Origin: Gordonia hirsuta DSM 44140 = NBRC 16056
GTDB taxonomy: Bacteria > Actinomycetota > Actinomycetes > Mycobacteriales > Mycobacteriaceae
Direction of reading: 5' to 3'
Assembly (NCBI RefSeq): GCF_000333015.1
Contig: NZ_BANT01000008.1
Location: 62,001-126,000, forward strand
Length of the DNA stretch: 64,000 nt
Position 1 is the first letter of the stretch. Each line of letters opens with the position of its first letter. The notes under the pieces are model-generated. The model ran no database searches. It worked only from the letters and a program-made list of their open reading frames with translations, and was not told where the DNA came from. Positions 20,960-31,149 of this stretch are shown one piece after another. Position numbers and translations under genes: made by a program.

Positions 20960-21984
20960 CAGCGGCCACCTTCGTTGCCGGTACCGCTACCGGAGTCGGA
21001 CCCGTTGGTCGAGCCACGGTTGGAACCGGACTTGTCTGCCGGCTTCTGCCCGGTGGTGCCCTCGTCGATCAGGCGCATCTCGGTCAGCGGCACGATGTTG
21101 TCGACCTTGCGCATCCCGTCGGATTCCACCACGTTGACCAGGAATTCGAACGGCACGCTCTCCCCCGGCTGCTCGGTGCCGTCTTCGCCGGTGGATCCCT
21201 GCGCGGTGGAGGTGGAGAACACCAGCACCGTGGCACGGTTCTCTTCCACGTTCACCTCGGTGCACGCGGCCCGGCGGATCTCCGAGACGAGTCGAAGGGT
21301 CTGGGTGCGGCGTCCCTCGGCGATCTGCTTCTTGAGTGCCTTAACCGTATCGCCGTCCTGCGTCTGCTTGAGGGCCTCGCCGGTGAGCGAGGATTCCAGC
21401 CGCTTCTCCCAGGCATCGAAATCGTCGACGTCGATGTTGGTGATGTTGATGATGGCCTGTTCGGCGGCATCGATCGACTCGTCACGCAACTGCGCGGCCT
21501 TACCGGCGGACCCGACGTATGCGGTGATGCCGGTGTACCCGAAGTACCCCAGGCAGACGATCGCCGCGGTCAGCGCCGCGGCACCGGATGCCAGAGCCAG
21601 CGACGCCAGCCAGTGCCGATGCCGACCGGCCGAGTCGTCGGAGGCCAGCGATTCGGCCTTCGCGGCGGCTTTGGCGGCCTTGCGGTCGGCGCGCAATTGA
21701 GCACGCGACTTCCGTGCTGCCGACAGATCCGGGAAGGCCTCCCCGGTTGCCAGCTCCTCGGTTGCCAGCTCCTCGGTTGCCAGCTCCTCGGTCTCCGCGA
21801 CAGCCTCGATGTCCGGGGCGTCGGTGTCCGGGGCGTGGTTTTCGACGGTCTCGCCCGGAGAGTCATCGATCCGTGCCGCAGCGTCCCGCGGATCGGCGGT
21901 GGGCCTGCTCTCGCCGGCTTCGGCGGCGGTGTCCGCGACCTGCTCGATCTCGGGGTCCGGAGTCTCGTTCGGTTCAGATGTCAT
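20959..21984 (-). CDS. Mce-associated membrane protein (first Mam)
   Basis: A 341-residue single-pass membrane protein with a long acidic cytoplasmic tail, a helix around residues 135-160 (ASGAAALTAAIVCLGYFGY), and an extracytoplasmic helical plus NTF2-like domain typical of Mce-associated proteins. The tail holds a threefold ELATE repeat, coded by three exact 15-nt units. A Gly/Ser/Asn-rich C-terminal end (SGSNRGSTNGSDSGSGTG) looks disordered. It lies 96 nt after mceF and overlaps the next gene. No ribosome binding site of note precedes the ATG. Confidence 0.85.
   Translation of the reverse strand: MTSEPNETPDPEIEQVADTAAEAGESRPTADPRDAAARIDDSPGETVENHAPDTDAPDIEAVAETEELATEELATEELATGEAFPDLSAARKSRAQLRADRKAAKAAAKAESLASDDSAGRHRHWLASLALASGAAALTAAIVCLGYFGYTGITAYVGSAGKAAQLRDESIDAAEQAIINITNIDVDDFDAWEKRLESSLTGEALKQTQDGDTVKALKKQIAEGRRTQTLRLVSEIRRAACTEVNVEENRATVLVFSTSTAQGSTGEDGTEQPGESVPFEFLVNVVESDGMRKVDNIVPLTEMRLIDEGTTGQKPADKSGSNRGSTNGSDSGSGTGNEGGR
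21745..21789 (-). repeat. Tandem repeat, 3 x 15 nt, in the first Mam gene
   Basis: GGTTGCCAGCTCCTC occurs three times in direct succession, coding ELATE x3. Exact copies suggest recent slippage, so copy number may vary between strains. Confidence 0.8.
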
Positions 21985-22080
21985 CGGGCGCCACTGTATC
22001 TACTTTCGGCCGCACGGCTCAATCGCCGGCCCATGGGAGAAAGACCGACCGCCGCCGGATCTCCGGCGGCGGTGGTCTGA

Positions 22081-23334
22081 CTACTTGTACTTGGTCGGAT
22101 GCACACCGGTCAGCCACGCCAGCTGGGTGGCCAGCGGGTTCAGGTTGAGCTTGTCCGGATCCTTCTTCAGCGTATTGTCCCAGGGCTGCGGGTAGTCCGG
22201 GTTGGCCAGCTTGGCCCGGTTGGCGCTGCGGACACCGGTGGGGTTACCCACCGCGACCTGACAGTTGGCCTCGCGGTTGAGCGGGAACTCGTCGTAGTTG
22301 ACATCGAAGTCGGGGTTGCGTCGCTTCATCTCGGCGATGATCTGCGCGGTCCCCTCGTAACCCTTGGTACAGGTCGGCGGATCGTTGGTCTCCAGCACGA
22401 TTCCGAAGTGGATCTGTCCGTCGCCCGGCGCCGGACTGTGGCTGCCCGCCGACAGCGCCGACAACATCGCCATGGTCATCCCGGTGGTGAAGCTGGCCGG
22501 TTCGATCGTCTTCATCGTCACGCCCAGCTGATGGATCAGCGTGGTCGCATCGTCGCCGTGTTTCTGGATGAACGACGACAACTGCGAGGCGGTCATCGGC
22601 GCATTGGTCAGGATCCGGCGCACATCCGCATCGGAGGAGGCCAGTTGCGCGGTCACCAATTCCAGGCCCTTGGCCCAGTTCAGGATCTCGTCGGACTGGG
22701 CCGCCTGCGTGCCCAGGACCACATTCGAGTTCTGGATCAGCGAGATGGTCTCACCCAGATCGTCGTGCCCGGCCTTGGTCAGCTTGATCAGCGAGTTGAC
22801 CAGGCGGTCCATGTTCTCGGCCTGGCCGTCGAAGGCCTTGCCCAGTTCATCGACCACGGTGGTCAGGTCGTCGACCGGCACCGATTCGGTCAGGGTGATC
22901 ACATCGGTCATCACGTCCTGCAGGACCGGCGGCAGCTGGTAGTCGGTGATCACCGAACCCTTGTTCAGATACGGGCCGGTGGCGCTGGTGGGCTGCAGGT
23001 CGATGAACTGCTCGCCCACGGCCGACCGGTTGGCGACCACGGCCACCGCGGTGGCCGGGATCTTCGGTCCGCGCGAGTCGAGTTTCAGCTCGACGTTGAC
23101 GCCCTTGTCGGTCAGGCTCAGTTCGCCGACCTGGCCGACCGGGACACCACGGTAGGTGACCTGCGCATTGGTGAAGATGCCACCGCTGCTGTCGCCCATC
23201 TGGATGGTGACCGGGTACTGACCGAAGCCGAGCATCTTGTCCAGCCGGGCATAGTTCGCCCCGACGTACACGATGGCCAGGAGTCCGATGATCGCGAAGG
23301 CGACCAGCTGGACCTTGATGAACTTAGTGAGCAT
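22081..23334 (-). CDS. mceF: Mce family protein F
   Basis: A 417-residue MlaD-domain protein forming one of six subunits of the Mce hexameric lipid channel. It has an N-terminal membrane helix (LVAFAIIGLLAIVYVG), an MlaD/MCE domain at about 38-115 (VTIQMGDSSGGIFTNAQVTYRGVPVGQV), then the long helical Mce_4 region, and a C-terminal PDYPQPWDNTLKKDPDKLN tail characteristic of the sixth mce gene. It overlaps the end of mceE by 11 nt, indicating co-translation. The assignment to F rests on position and tail. Confidence 0.9.
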   Translation of the reverse strand: MLTKFIKVQLVAFAIIGLLAIVYVGANYARLDKMLGFGQYPVTIQMGDSSGGIFTNAQVTYRGVPVGQVGELSLTDKGVNVELKLDSRGPKIPATAVAVVANRSAVGEQFIDLQPTSATGPYLNKGSVITDYQLPPVLQDVMTDVITLTESVPVDDLTTVVDELGKAFDGQAENMDRLVNSLIKLTKAGHDDLGETISLIQNSNVVLGTQAAQSDEILNWAKGLELVTAQLASSDADVRRILTNAPMTASQLSSFIQKHGDDATTLIHQLGVTMKTIEPASFTTGMTMAMLSALSAGSHSPAPGDGQIHFGIVLETNDPPTCTKGYEGTAQIIAEMKRRNPDFDVNYDEFPLNREANCQVAVGNPTGVRSANRAKLANPDYPQPWDNTLKKDPDKLNLNPLATQLAWLTGVHPTKYK

Positions 23335-24676
23335 CGGGGCCTCCCAGGAGCGCGATCGGACCGTCGAGGAATCCCGGAGCCGAGGCCGGCTTCTTGGCCG
23401 AGGGCTTGGCGGCCGACGGCTTCGTCGTCGAAGGCTTCTTCGTCGAGGGGCTCTTCTTCGGGGCCGGGTTCATCGGGTAGGTGCCGCCCGACGGCGGCGT
23501 GTTGGGTCCGGGTCGGGAATTCGGTGCCGGCGGCAGCAGCGAGATCGTCGGCCAGCCCCAGCGCGGCCCGTTGCCGTTGACGTACGGGTTCCGCGGGTCC
23601 ACCTTCGGCGGATTGACCTTCGGCGGCTGGTAGCGCGGGGTCCCCTGACCCACGCCGAGGGCCTCGAGCTGGTTGAGCAGCCGCAGGTCCACGGTCATGA
23701 ACAGGTTGGTCGAGTCGCCGTGCACCGCGGGCAGGATGTCGTCGGGGAACGGGTGGGTCAGCATCAGCGGCGCCGCGGTGATCGCGTCGTCGACCGAGGT
23801 GGACAGCTGCGTCAGGATCGGGGCCAGCGCCTTGAGGTCGTTGATCATGGCCTTGTGGGCTTTGCCGAGGATGTCGGTGCCGACCTCGCCGAGCTTATCG
23901 AGTTTGACCAGCAGGTCCACCAGCTGCGGACGCTGTTCCTCGAGCACCGCGATACCGGCGGGCAGCTCGTCGAGGATCCGCTCGATCTGCGCGGTCTGGG
24001 CGGCGGCGCGTTCGGACAAGACCGCCACGCCGTCGACGGCCCGCACGATGTTGTCGCGCTGCTCGTTGAGGCCGCGGATCAGCTTCTCGGAGTTGACGAG
24101 CAGCTCACGCACCTCCTTATTGCCTTCCTGGCCGCCCATCGACTCGTTGAGGGCGGTGACGATCGGCTTCAGTTCACTGATGCCGCCACCGTTGAGGACC
24201 AGTGACAGGGCACCGAGCAGCTGCTCGATATCGGTGGTCGTGCTGGTGCGCGAGGTCGCGATCGGCACGGACGGATTCTGGCGCGGGGCACCGTTGGCAC
24301 CGTCCGGGTCGGTCAGGGCCACGAACTTCTCGCCCAGCAGGTTGGTCTGCTGAACCGCGGCGCGCGCCTCGGTCGACAGGTCGACGTTCTTCTTCACCTT
24401 CACGTAGACCAGGGCGTTCCAGGAGTCGCCGGGCACCTCGATCTTGGTGACCCGGCCGACCGGGATGCCGTCCTTCTTCACCACGGACTGGGGCACCAGA
24501 TCCAGGATGTTGGAGAACTCGATCTTGTATTCACGCGGGTCGTCCCCCAGCGAGACACCCCCCGGCAGCGGCATCTGCTGAACGTTGATTCCACAGCCGC
24601 TGGCACCGAAGATCACCGCCGCCATCGCCGCGCTGACCCCGGCCGCCCTGAAACGGTGGGATTTGGAAATCTTCAT
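23324..24676 (-). CDS. mceE: Mce family lipoprotein E (LprK-type)
   Basis: About 450 residues. The signal sequence ends in a lipobox, FGASGC, with Cys28 as the lipidated residue, the defining trait of MceE (LprK) proteins. The MCE domain (YKIEFSNILDLVPQS, DGIPVGRVTKIEV) follows at about 45-120, then a helical Mce_4 segment and a Pro/Lys/Ser-rich low-complexity C-terminal tail (KKSPSTKKPSTTKPSAAKPS). The ATG overlaps the mceD stop codon (TGATG). Confidence 0.9.
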   Translation of the reverse strand: MKISKSHRFRAAGVSAAMAAVIFGASGCGINVQQMPLPGGVSLGDDPREYKIEFSNILDLVPQSVVKKDGIPVGRVTKIEVPGDSWNALVYVKVKKNVDLSTEARAAVQQTNLLGEKFVALTDPDGANGAPRQNPSVPIATSRTSTTTDIEQLLGALSLVLNGGGISELKPIVTALNESMGGQEGNKEVRELLVNSEKLIRGLNEQRDNIVRAVDGVAVLSERAAAQTAQIERILDELPAGIAVLEEQRPQLVDLLVKLDKLGEVGTDILGKAHKAMINDLKALAPILTQLSTSVDDAITAAPLMLTHPFPDDILPAVHGDSTNLFMTVDLRLLNQLEALGVGQGTPRYQPPKVNPPKVDPRNPYVNGNGPRWGWPTISLLPPAPNSRPGPNTPPSGGTYPMNPAPKKSPSTKKPSTTKPSAAKPSAKKPASAPGFLDGPIALLGGPDAH

Positions 24677-25944
24677 CACTTCACCCCCGGGAACGGCGGA
24701 ATCTGCGGATCGGGGTTACCGGGAACCGAACCGGGCGGCAGCATGTTCTGCAGCTTGCGGTTGCTCATGATGCCGAAAGGCAGGATCGGGAGCATCGGCT
24801 CGAGCACGTCGTCCTGAATCTGCTGCCCGATATCGATGCAGTTGTCCACCAGCGGCCGGAGCTTCTTGCTGAAGTCCTTGGCCAGCGGATTGCCCGGCAA
24901 CAGGGAACCCAGGTCGATGAGCTTGCAGAAGGCCTTGGCCGGATCCTGCAGATCGGGGATGTTCACGCGCATGGCCACAGTGCCGGATTCGGCGTCGTAG
25001 GCGTTGATCAGGTTACTGATCGCCAGCGGCAGCACCGTGAAGATCTCCAGCAGGCTCTCCTTGTTGTCCAGCAGGGCCTGACCGGTCGGCTGCAGATCGC
25101 GGATGGTCTGCCCGATCTGCTCCTGGTTGTCGGCCAGGAAGGTGGCCACATCACCGAGGGCGAACGAGAGCGTGTTCAGGGCCCGTCCCAGCTGTTCGCG
25201 CTCACCGGCCAGGAAGCCGTTGAACGACGACATCTGCGAGTTGAACAGGCGCACCTGGGCGTCGTTCTCCTTGAGCGCACCGACGAACACATCCAGGTTC
25301 TTCACCGTCGAGGAGATGTCGCCGCTGGCGTTGGCCAGGGTCTGGGCGGCCTGCGACAGGTTGGTCAGGGCGGTCCCCATGGTCTCGCCGTTGCCTTCGA
25401 GCGCACCGGCGCCGGCGGTCACGAAGTTGCTCAGTGCCCCCTTCTGGTTGGCACCGTCGGGACCCGGTCCCAGCGACTTCGACAGCTTCTGCAGGTTGCC
25501 GTAGATCGCGTCGATCTCCACCGGCACGGCGGTGCGATCCAGGCCCAGATCGACGTTCTTGCCGGCGGTCGCGCCGCCGGAGTACGCCGGGATCAGCTGT
25601 ACGTAGCGGTCGGCGACCAGCGACGGGATGATCTGCACGGCAGTGACATCGGACGGCAGCTTGACACCGCGCTGGACCCGCATCTCGACCTCGGCGGTCT
25701 CGCCGCGCGGAGTCACCTTGGTGACCTTGCCGACGTTGACGCCCAGGACACGGACGTTGGAGCCCTCGTAGATGCCGACAGCGCTGTTGAAGGTCGCCTT
25801 GACCTTGGTCGAGTCCACTCGACCCCACGCCCACCAGGCGACCAGGGCCGCCACCAGCGCCACGATCGCCACCAGCGCGGTGATCGAGACGGTACGGGCG
25901 TCCCAGAAGCGGGACTGGTTCTCAGTGGTATCCGGAGTCGTCAT
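24676..25944 (-). CDS. mceD: Mce family protein D
   Basis: A 422-residue subunit of the Mce channel. A membrane helix ([20 protein letters not shown]) lies near residues 21-40, then the MCE domain ([25 protein letters not shown]) and a long helical region predicted to line the periplasmic tube. A Pro-rich end, [13 protein letters not shown], is typical of MceD. The start overlaps the mceC stop region by 1 nt. Confidence 0.9.
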   Translation of the reverse strand: MTTPDTTENQSRFWDARTVSITALVAIVALVAALVAWWAWGRVDSTKVKATFNSAVGIYEGSNVRVLGVNVGKVTKVTPRGETAEVEMRVQRGVKLPSDVTAVQIIPSLVADRYVQLIPAYSGGATAGKNVDLGLDRTAVPVEIDAIYGNLQKLSKSLGPGPDGANQKGALSNFVTAGAGALEGNGETMGTALTNLSQAAQTLANASGDISSTVKNLDVFVGALKENDAQVRLFNSQMSSFNGFLAGEREQLGRALNTLSFALGDVATFLADNQEQIGQTIRDLQPTGQALLDNKESLLEIFTVLPLAISNLINAYDAESGTVAMRVNIPDLQDPAKAFCKLIDLGSLLPGNPLAKDFSKKLRPLVDNCIDIGQQIQDDVLEPMLPILPFGIMSNRKLQNMLPPGSVPGNPDPQIPPFPGVK

Positions 25945-27032
25945 CAGCCGCCCGTTCCGCCGTTAGTGACATTCTTCTGCGCGTTCGGAGGACGCAACGT
26001 GTTCTGCGCGGGCAGGGCCGGCGGCAGCAGGTTGGTCACGACCGCCTCGAACCAGCGGCCGTTACCCAGCACGTTGGCGTACAGGCGGTAGAACGGCGCC
26101 ATGTTCTGAATCGAAGAGCGCAGGTTGGCGTTCTGCTTGTTCAAGATGGTGGTGACCTGCTTGAGCGAATCGAGCACCGGCCCGATCTGCTTCTCGTTGT
26201 CGCGCACGATCCCCGTCAGCGCCTTGCTCAGGCTCTCGGTGCTGGCCAGCAGCGCAGAGATCGACTGCTGGCGGTTGTTCAGCTCCTGCAGCAGCACACC
26301 GGTGCCGGCGATCAGCCGGGTGAACTGGTCACTCCGATCGGACAGGATCTTGGAGGAATCGCGGGTGGCGCGCAGCAGGCGGCGCACCTCGGCATCGCGG
26401 CTGGCGATGGTCTTGGACAGCCGGGCGATGCCTTCCATCGACGGACCGATGTCGTCGGCGGTCGCGGTGAACACATCCGAGAGCTCGCCCAGTGCCTTGG
26501 CGACCTGATCGGTGTCGACGTTCTCGATCTGATCGGCCACATCGGAGAAGGCTTGCACCACGTCGTAGGGGGCCACCGTATCGGTCAGCACCACCCGCGG
26601 GTCGGCGATCTTGCTGCCCTTGGGGTTCAGCGCGATGTACTTCTGGCCCAGGACCGTTTTGATCTGGATGGTCGCCTGGGTCTCGTCGCCGATCCAGGTG
26701 TCGCTCACGCGCATGCGCATCAGGACCCGGTCACCGTCCAGGGACACATCGGTCACCTCGCCGACGCGCACGCCGGCGACGCGGACCTCGTTGCCGGGGC
26801 TGACCCCGGCGGCCTCGCTGAACTGCACCGTGTACTGCGGTGCAGCGCTCACCAGCGGCAGATCCTTGAGGTAGAAGGTCGACAGACTCAGCATCACCAG
26901 GGCCGCCAGGCCCAGGATCCCGATGCTTCGGGTGCTGCGCTTACCGGCGAACCGGCGTGACTTCTGGCGCGGCAGCTTCGTGACGTCGACCTCGGGATCG
27001 GGAGCGGAGGAATCGCGGGATGTATCCGACAT
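25944..27032 (-). CDS. mceC: Mce family protein C
   Basis: About 362 residues. It has a basic cytoplasmic N terminus, a membrane helix ([20 protein letters not shown]), an MCE domain ([25 protein letters not shown]) and the long coiled helical Mce region with [13 protein letters not shown]. The ATG at 27032 follows GGAGG and starts 2 nt after the mceB stop codon. The longer in-frame extension overlaps mceB and does not resemble Mce sequence. Confidence 0.9.
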   Translation of the reverse strand: MSDTSRDSSAPDPEVDVTKLPRQKSRRFAGKRSTRSIGILGLAALVMLSLSTFYLKDLPLVSAAPQYTVQFSEAAGVSPGNEVRVAGVRVGEVTDVSLDGDRVLMRMRVSDTWIGDETQATIQIKTVLGQKYIALNPKGSKIADPRVVLTDTVAPYDVVQAFSDVADQIENVDTDQVAKALGELSDVFTATADDIGPSMEGIARLSKTIASRDAEVRRLLRATRDSSKILSDRSDQFTRLIAGTGVLLQELNNRQQSISALLASTESLSKALTGIVRDNEKQIGPVLDSLKQVTTILNKQNANLRSSIQNMAPFYRLYANVLGNGRWFEAVVTNLLPPALPAQNTLRPPNAQKNVTNGGTGG

Positions 27033-27034
27033 GG

Positions 27035-28144
27035 TCACCTTCCTCCGTTGATCTGGCCGTTGGCCCAGCACCGCGTCGCGGCGCTGGTGTAGAGCACATG
27101 GTTGATGTCCGGCAGCGGCACCAACGGCTGGGTCAGCAGCGTCGACTTGCCGTTGCCGGCGCGGATGTCGATACCGCAAGCGTAGAACTGGAACCACGAG
27201 CCGAAGGTCGCCGAACGGCCCAGCCGCTCGAGCTTGACCGGCAGATTCTCGACCAGCTTGTTCACATCGGCCTCCCGCGCGGCGATGCGGTCGGAGGTCT
27301 TCTGCAGACCCGACAGCGCCTGCTGGATCGACGGACGCGTCTGGCTCAGGATCGAGCCGGTCAGCGAGGTCAGCTTGGAGACCGAGGTGATCGCCGAACC
27401 GACCGACTCACGCTGGGCGGCCAGACCGACCACCAGCTTCTCGGTGTTGGTCAGCAGAGTCGAGAGCTGTTCCTCGTTCTTGTTGACCGTATCGAGCACC
27501 TTGGTCAGGTTGGTGATCATCTCGCCGATCACCGCGTCCTTGTCGGCGATGGTGTTGGTCAGCTCGGCGGTCTGCTGGATCAGCGAACCGATGGTGGCGC
27601 CCATGTCGACGCCGTCGCCCTTCTGGAAGACGTTGATCACCGTCTCGGCGAGCTTGTTCATGTCTTCGGGCGTGATCTGCTGGAACAGCGGCCGGAAGCC
27701 GTTGAACAATTCGGTCAGGTTGACCGCCGGATGGGTACTCGACTGGTGCCGGTCCGGATGGTGCTGGAAGGTGTAGCCCTTCCCGACCGTCTCGGCCGCG
27801 TCGCCGGGGCCCTTCTCCAGCGCCACGTAACGCAGGCCGGCCAGGTTGCGGTAGCGGATCGAGATCTGCGTGCTCTTGGGCAGGCGGTCGCGGTTGACGT
27901 TGAACGAGACCTGCGCGAGGTTCCGGTCGACGATCTCCACGCTCTCGACCTGGCCGACGCGCACACCGGCGATCCGGACGTCGTCGCCCGGATTGAGCAT
28001 GGCCGCGTCGGCGAAGATCGCCTTGTAATTGTTCTTCCCGGCCGCACCTGCGTTGGCGATCAGCAGGGCCAGAACCGAGGTCGCCAGCACCGTGACGACG
28101 GCGAAGACGATGAGCTTGATCAGCGGCGCCCAGACACCCCTCAC
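27035..28144 (-). CDS. mceB: Mce family protein B
   Basis: About 369 residues. A membrane helix (LIVFAVVTVLATSVLALLI) is followed by an MCE domain (YKAIFADAAMLNPGDDVRIAGVRVGQV) and the motif PAVNLTELFNGFRPLF, which is diagnostic of MceB. The helical part and a Cys-containing end (FYACGIDI, RCWANGQINGGR) match the family. The GTG at 28144 overlaps the mceA stop (GTGA), which fixes the start. Confidence 0.9.
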   Translation of the reverse strand: MRGVWAPLIKLIVFAVVTVLATSVLALLIANAGAAGKNNYKAIFADAAMLNPGDDVRIAGVRVGQVESVEIVDRNLAQVSFNVNRDRLPKSTQISIRYRNLAGLRYVALEKGPGDAAETVGKGYTFQHHPDRHQSSTHPAVNLTELFNGFRPLFQQITPEDMNKLAETVINVFQKGDGVDMGATIGSLIQQTAELTNTIADKDAVIGEMITNLTKVLDTVNKNEEQLSTLLTNTEKLVVGLAAQRESVGSAITSVSKLTSLTGSILSQTRPSIQQALSGLQKTSDRIAAREADVNKLVENLPVKLERLGRSATFGSWFQFYACGIDIRAGNGKSTLLTQPLVPLPDINHVLYTSAATRCWANGQINGGR

Positions 28145-29460
28145 TTGACCGTCACCTCCGCACCCTGCAGCGCACCGGCGCCGATGTAAGTGACCCACGC
28201 CGGAACGTCGGACGGGTACTGGCCGCTACTGGCGCCGTAGATCGTTCGCATCTGGTTCTTGTACTCGGTGTTCAGGCCGGTGCCCGCGGGCATGGTCCCG
28301 AACTGGGGCTGGGGCAGGTCGGGCCAGGTGTCCGGACCGGGGTTACGTGACGGCGGCTGGTAGGAGCCGTCGGGCACGCCGCCACCGGGGAACTGCGGGA
28401 ACGGCCGGCCGTTGCTGGCGGGCGGGTAGCAGCGCGCCGGCGGATCCAGCCACCACATCCGCGGCTCGTCCTGGTTCGGCAGGTAGCGGCCGCGCGGGTT
28501 CACGAACTGCAGGTTCACCCGCACGCCCGGGTTCTCGGTGTCCTTACCCACGATCGGTGAGACCTTCGGAATGATCGTGGCGAAGTTGTTGAACGTGCAA
28601 CCGAACACCGGCGACTGCCGGGCCAACTGCACCAGCGGGGTCTCGGCGCCGACCAGGAAGTCGACCAGGTCCTTGCGGTTGGTCTCCAGGAACTTGGTGG
28701 TGTCCACCGAGGCGACCCCGAACGTGGAGATCACGGTGCGCAGGTCGCCCTGGCGGTCGACGATGGTCCGGTTGGTGACCCGGAAGTTGTCGAGGCCGTC
28801 GATCACGTTCGGCAGCGCCTCGGAGTAGGTCTGGGAGAACGTCGCCAGGCCCTCGAGGGTGCCCTGCAGCGCGGGCATGTTGACCACCAGTTCACCGAAG
28901 ATCTCGTTGAGCTGCGCGATCGTCGTCTTCAGCTCACCGCCGCGACCGCCCAGGGCGGCGTTGAGCGAGGTGAGCGTGGCGTTGAGGCGCTCGGGCGGAA
29001 CCGCATCCAGGATCGGCAGCAGCGCGTCGAACAGGTCCTCGACCTCCGGTGCGTTACCGGCCTTGTCCAGGTAGATGGTGCCGCCCTTGGCCAGGGTCGC
29101 GCCGTCGGGGCGTTCGGGCAGTTCCAGCGAGACGAAGCGCTCGCCGAACAGCGTCTTGGGCAGGATCCGCGCGGTGCTGTTGGCCGGCAGTTCACCGACC
29201 AGCGACGGGTTCATCGCCAGCTTCACATCGACGGTGCCGTCGGGCAGCGGATCGACCGAATCGACCGTACCGACGACGACGCCGCGCGCCTTCACGTCCG
29301 CCTTGGGCATCAGCGCGTTACCGGCGCTGGAGGCCTGCAGGTTCACGTAGGTATGCTTTTCGAAGGTGCCGCGGAAGATCAGCACCGACAGGGCCAGCAG
29401 CCCGATCACGACAATGTAGAACAGCAGGCCCAGGAACCTGCGTTTGACGGTTGCACCCAC
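28141..29460 (-). CDS. mceA: Mce family protein A
   Basis: A 439-residue first Mce channel subunit. A membrane helix (LFYIVVIGLLALSVLIF) at about 13-29 is followed by the MCE domain (VNLQASSAGNALMPKADVKARGV), then the helical Mce_4 region, and a Pro/Gly-rich C-terminal extension with two Cys. The GTG at 29460 is preceded by GGAGG and begins 7 nt after yrbEB. The numbering of the operon (mce1 to mce4 type) cannot be fixed without phylogeny. Confidence 0.9.
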   Translation of the reverse strand: MGATVKRRFLGLLFYIVVIGLLALSVLIFRGTFEKHTYVNLQASSAGNALMPKADVKARGVVVGTVDSVDPLPDGTVDVKLAMNPSLVGELPANSTARILPKTLFGERFVSLELPERPDGATLAKGGTIYLDKAGNAPEVEDLFDALLPILDAVPPERLNATLTSLNAALGGRGGELKTTIAQLNEIFGELVVNMPALQGTLEGLATFSQTYSEALPNVIDGLDNFRVTNRTIVDRQGDLRTVISTFGVASVDTTKFLETNRKDLVDFLVGAETPLVQLARQSPVFGCTFNNFATIIPKVSPIVGKDTENPGVRVNLQFVNPRGRYLPNQDEPRMWWLDPPARCYPPASNGRPFPQFPGGGVPDGSYQPPSRNPGPDTWPDLPQPQFGTMPAGTGLNTEYKNQMRTIYGASSGQYPSDVPAWVTYIGAGALQGAEVTVK

Positions 29461-29467
29461 TGTGCTT

Positions 29468-30340
29468 CTACCCTCCGACCCGGATCGTCGTGGTGGTGCC
29501 CCAGATGGCGAGGCCCAGGAAGAAGTCCATCACCGCGATCAGGACGAGCGCTGTTCGGACCGCGTGGCCCACCGCCACGCCCACGCCCGCCGGACCGCCG
29601 GAGGCGTAGTAGCCGTAGTAGCAGTGCACCAGGATGATCACGAATGCGAACACCAGGACTTTGCCGAACGACCATAGGACGTCGGCCGGTGGCAGGAACA
29701 GGTTGAAGTAGTGATCGTACGAACCGGTCGATTGACCGTTGAAGACCGTGTTGATCACTCTCGAGGCCAGATAGGCCGCCATCAATCCGAGCATGTACAG
29801 CGGAATGACGGCGACGAAGCCGGCGATCACGCGGGTGGACACCAGGAACGGGATCGACGGGACCGCCATCACCTCGAGGGCGTCGATCTCCTCGGAGATC
29901 CGCATCGCACCCAGCTGCGCGGTGAAGCCACAGCCGACCGTGGCGCTCAACGCCAGACCGGCCACCAGCGGGGCCACCTCACGGGTGTTGACGTACGCCG
30001 ACAGGAAACCCGATAGCGCCTCGGAGCCGATCTGGCTCAGGGCCGCATAGCCCTGCATGCCGACCACGACGCCGGTGAAGCCCGACATCAGCACCATGAC
30101 ACCGACGGTGCCGCCGATGACCGCCATGCCGCCGGCGCCGAAGGCGACCTCGGCGAGGATGCGCAGCACCTCGCGGGTGTAGTGGACCAGGGTCTTGGGG
30201 ATCCAGGCCAGGGTCCGCGCATAGAAGGACATCTGTTCGCCGGCACCGTCGAGCAGCTTGAGCGGACGGCCCAGTTGCTTGCGCGCCTCGTAAACCAGGT
30301 ATTCCGGCTTACTCTTGGCGATCGTTACGCCACGGGTCAC
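29468..30340 (-). CDS. yrbEB: YrbE/MlaE family permease B
   Basis: A 290-residue integral membrane permease of the Mce ABC importer, with five to six hydrophobic helices. It has the conserved MlaE coupling motif EEIDALEVMAVPSIPFLV (about 150-167) that contacts the Mkl ATPase. The last segment, VGHAVRTALVLIAVMDFFLG, is characteristic of the B permease. A GTG start lies 2 nt after yrbEA. It presumably pairs with YrbEA as a heterodimer. Confidence 0.92.
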   Translation of the reverse strand: MTRGVTIAKSKPEYLVYEARKQLGRPLKLLDGAGEQMSFYARTLAWIPKTLVHYTREVLRILAEVAFGAGGMAVIGGTVGVMVLMSGFTGVVVGMQGYAALSQIGSEALSGFLSAYVNTREVAPLVAGLALSATVGCGFTAQLGAMRISEEIDALEVMAVPSIPFLVSTRVIAGFVAVIPLYMLGLMAAYLASRVINTVFNGQSTGSYDHYFNLFLPPADVLWSFGKVLVFAFVIILVHCYYGYYASGGPAGVGVAVGHAVRTALVLIAVMDFFLGLAIWGTTTTIRVGG

Positions 30341-30342
30341 GG

Positions 30343-31149
30343 CTAACCTACCTTCGGGGGAACGATCTGCAGGAAGACCGCGGTGATGATCAGGTTCGCG
30401 AAGAACAACAGCAGGAACGTGATGACCACGGACTGGTTCACCGCTTCGCCCACACCCTTGGGTCCGCCCTTGGGATTCAGGCCCTTATAGGCGGCGATGA
30501 CACCGGCGATGATGCCGAAGATCGCCGCCTTGAACGTCGAGATGTACAGGTCCGGCAACTGCGCGAGCGCACCGAACGAGGCCAGGTAGGCACCGGGGGT
30601 GCCGCCCTGCACGATCACGTTGAAGAAGTAACCGCCGACGATGCCGACGACGGCGACCAGCCCGTTGAGCAGCATGGCCACCAGGACCATGGCGAGCACG
30701 CGCGGCACCACCAGGCGCTGGATCGGGTTGATCCCCAGCACCTCCATGGCGTCGATCTCTTCGCGGATGGTGCGTGACCCCAGGTCGGCGGCCACGGCCG
30801 ATCCGGCGGCACCCGCCACCAGCAGTGAGGTCACCAGCGGTGAACCCTGTTGCACGACGACCAGCACGGACGCGGCGCCGGTGAACGATTCGGCGCCGAG
30901 CTGCTTGATCAGCGAACCCGTCTGCAGCGAGACGATCGCACCGAACGGGATTGCGATGAGCGCCGTCGGCAGGATCGTGACACTGGCGATGAACCAGGCC
31001 TGCTGAATGAACTCGCGCCACTGGAACGGGCGCACGAACAACTGGCGTGCAACGTCGACGAAAACCTGAACAATGCTGCCGGTCTGGGACAGGGCCCCGT
31101 CTCCGGCTTTCTGCAGCCTTGCGACGCCACGCTGGGTGGCAGTGGTCAT
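30343..31149 (-). CDS. yrbEA: YrbE/MlaE family permease A
   Basis: A 268-residue MlaE-fold permease with an amphipathic N-terminal segment (FVDVARQLFVRPFQWREF) and five to six helices. The EEIDAMEVLGINPIQRLVVPR motif, the site of ATPase contact, is intact, and NPKGGPKGVGEAVNQSVV near the end is a YrbEA hallmark. Its ATG overlaps the mkl stop (ATGA), so ATPase and permease are coupled in translation. Confidence 0.92.
   Translation of the reverse strand: MTTATQRGVARLQKAGDGALSQTGSIVQVFVDVARQLFVRPFQWREFIQQAWFIASVTILPTALIAIPFGAIVSLQTGSLIKQLGAESFTGAASVLVVVQQGSPLVTSLLVAGAAGSAVAADLGSRTIREEIDAMEVLGINPIQRLVVPRVLAMVLVAMLLNGLVAVVGIVGGYFFNVIVQGGTPGAYLASFGALAQLPDLYISTFKAAIFGIIAGVIAAYKGLNPKGGPKGVGEAVNQSVVITFLLLFFANLIITAVFLQIVPPKVG

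Noticed and set aside
21745-21789. CRISPR-like repeat
   Set aside because: The three 15-nt units are contiguous without spacers and are in frame in a coding gene.
27020-28189. Plus-strand frame opposite mceB
   Set aside because: Antisense shadow of an mce gene; composition is typical of such frames.
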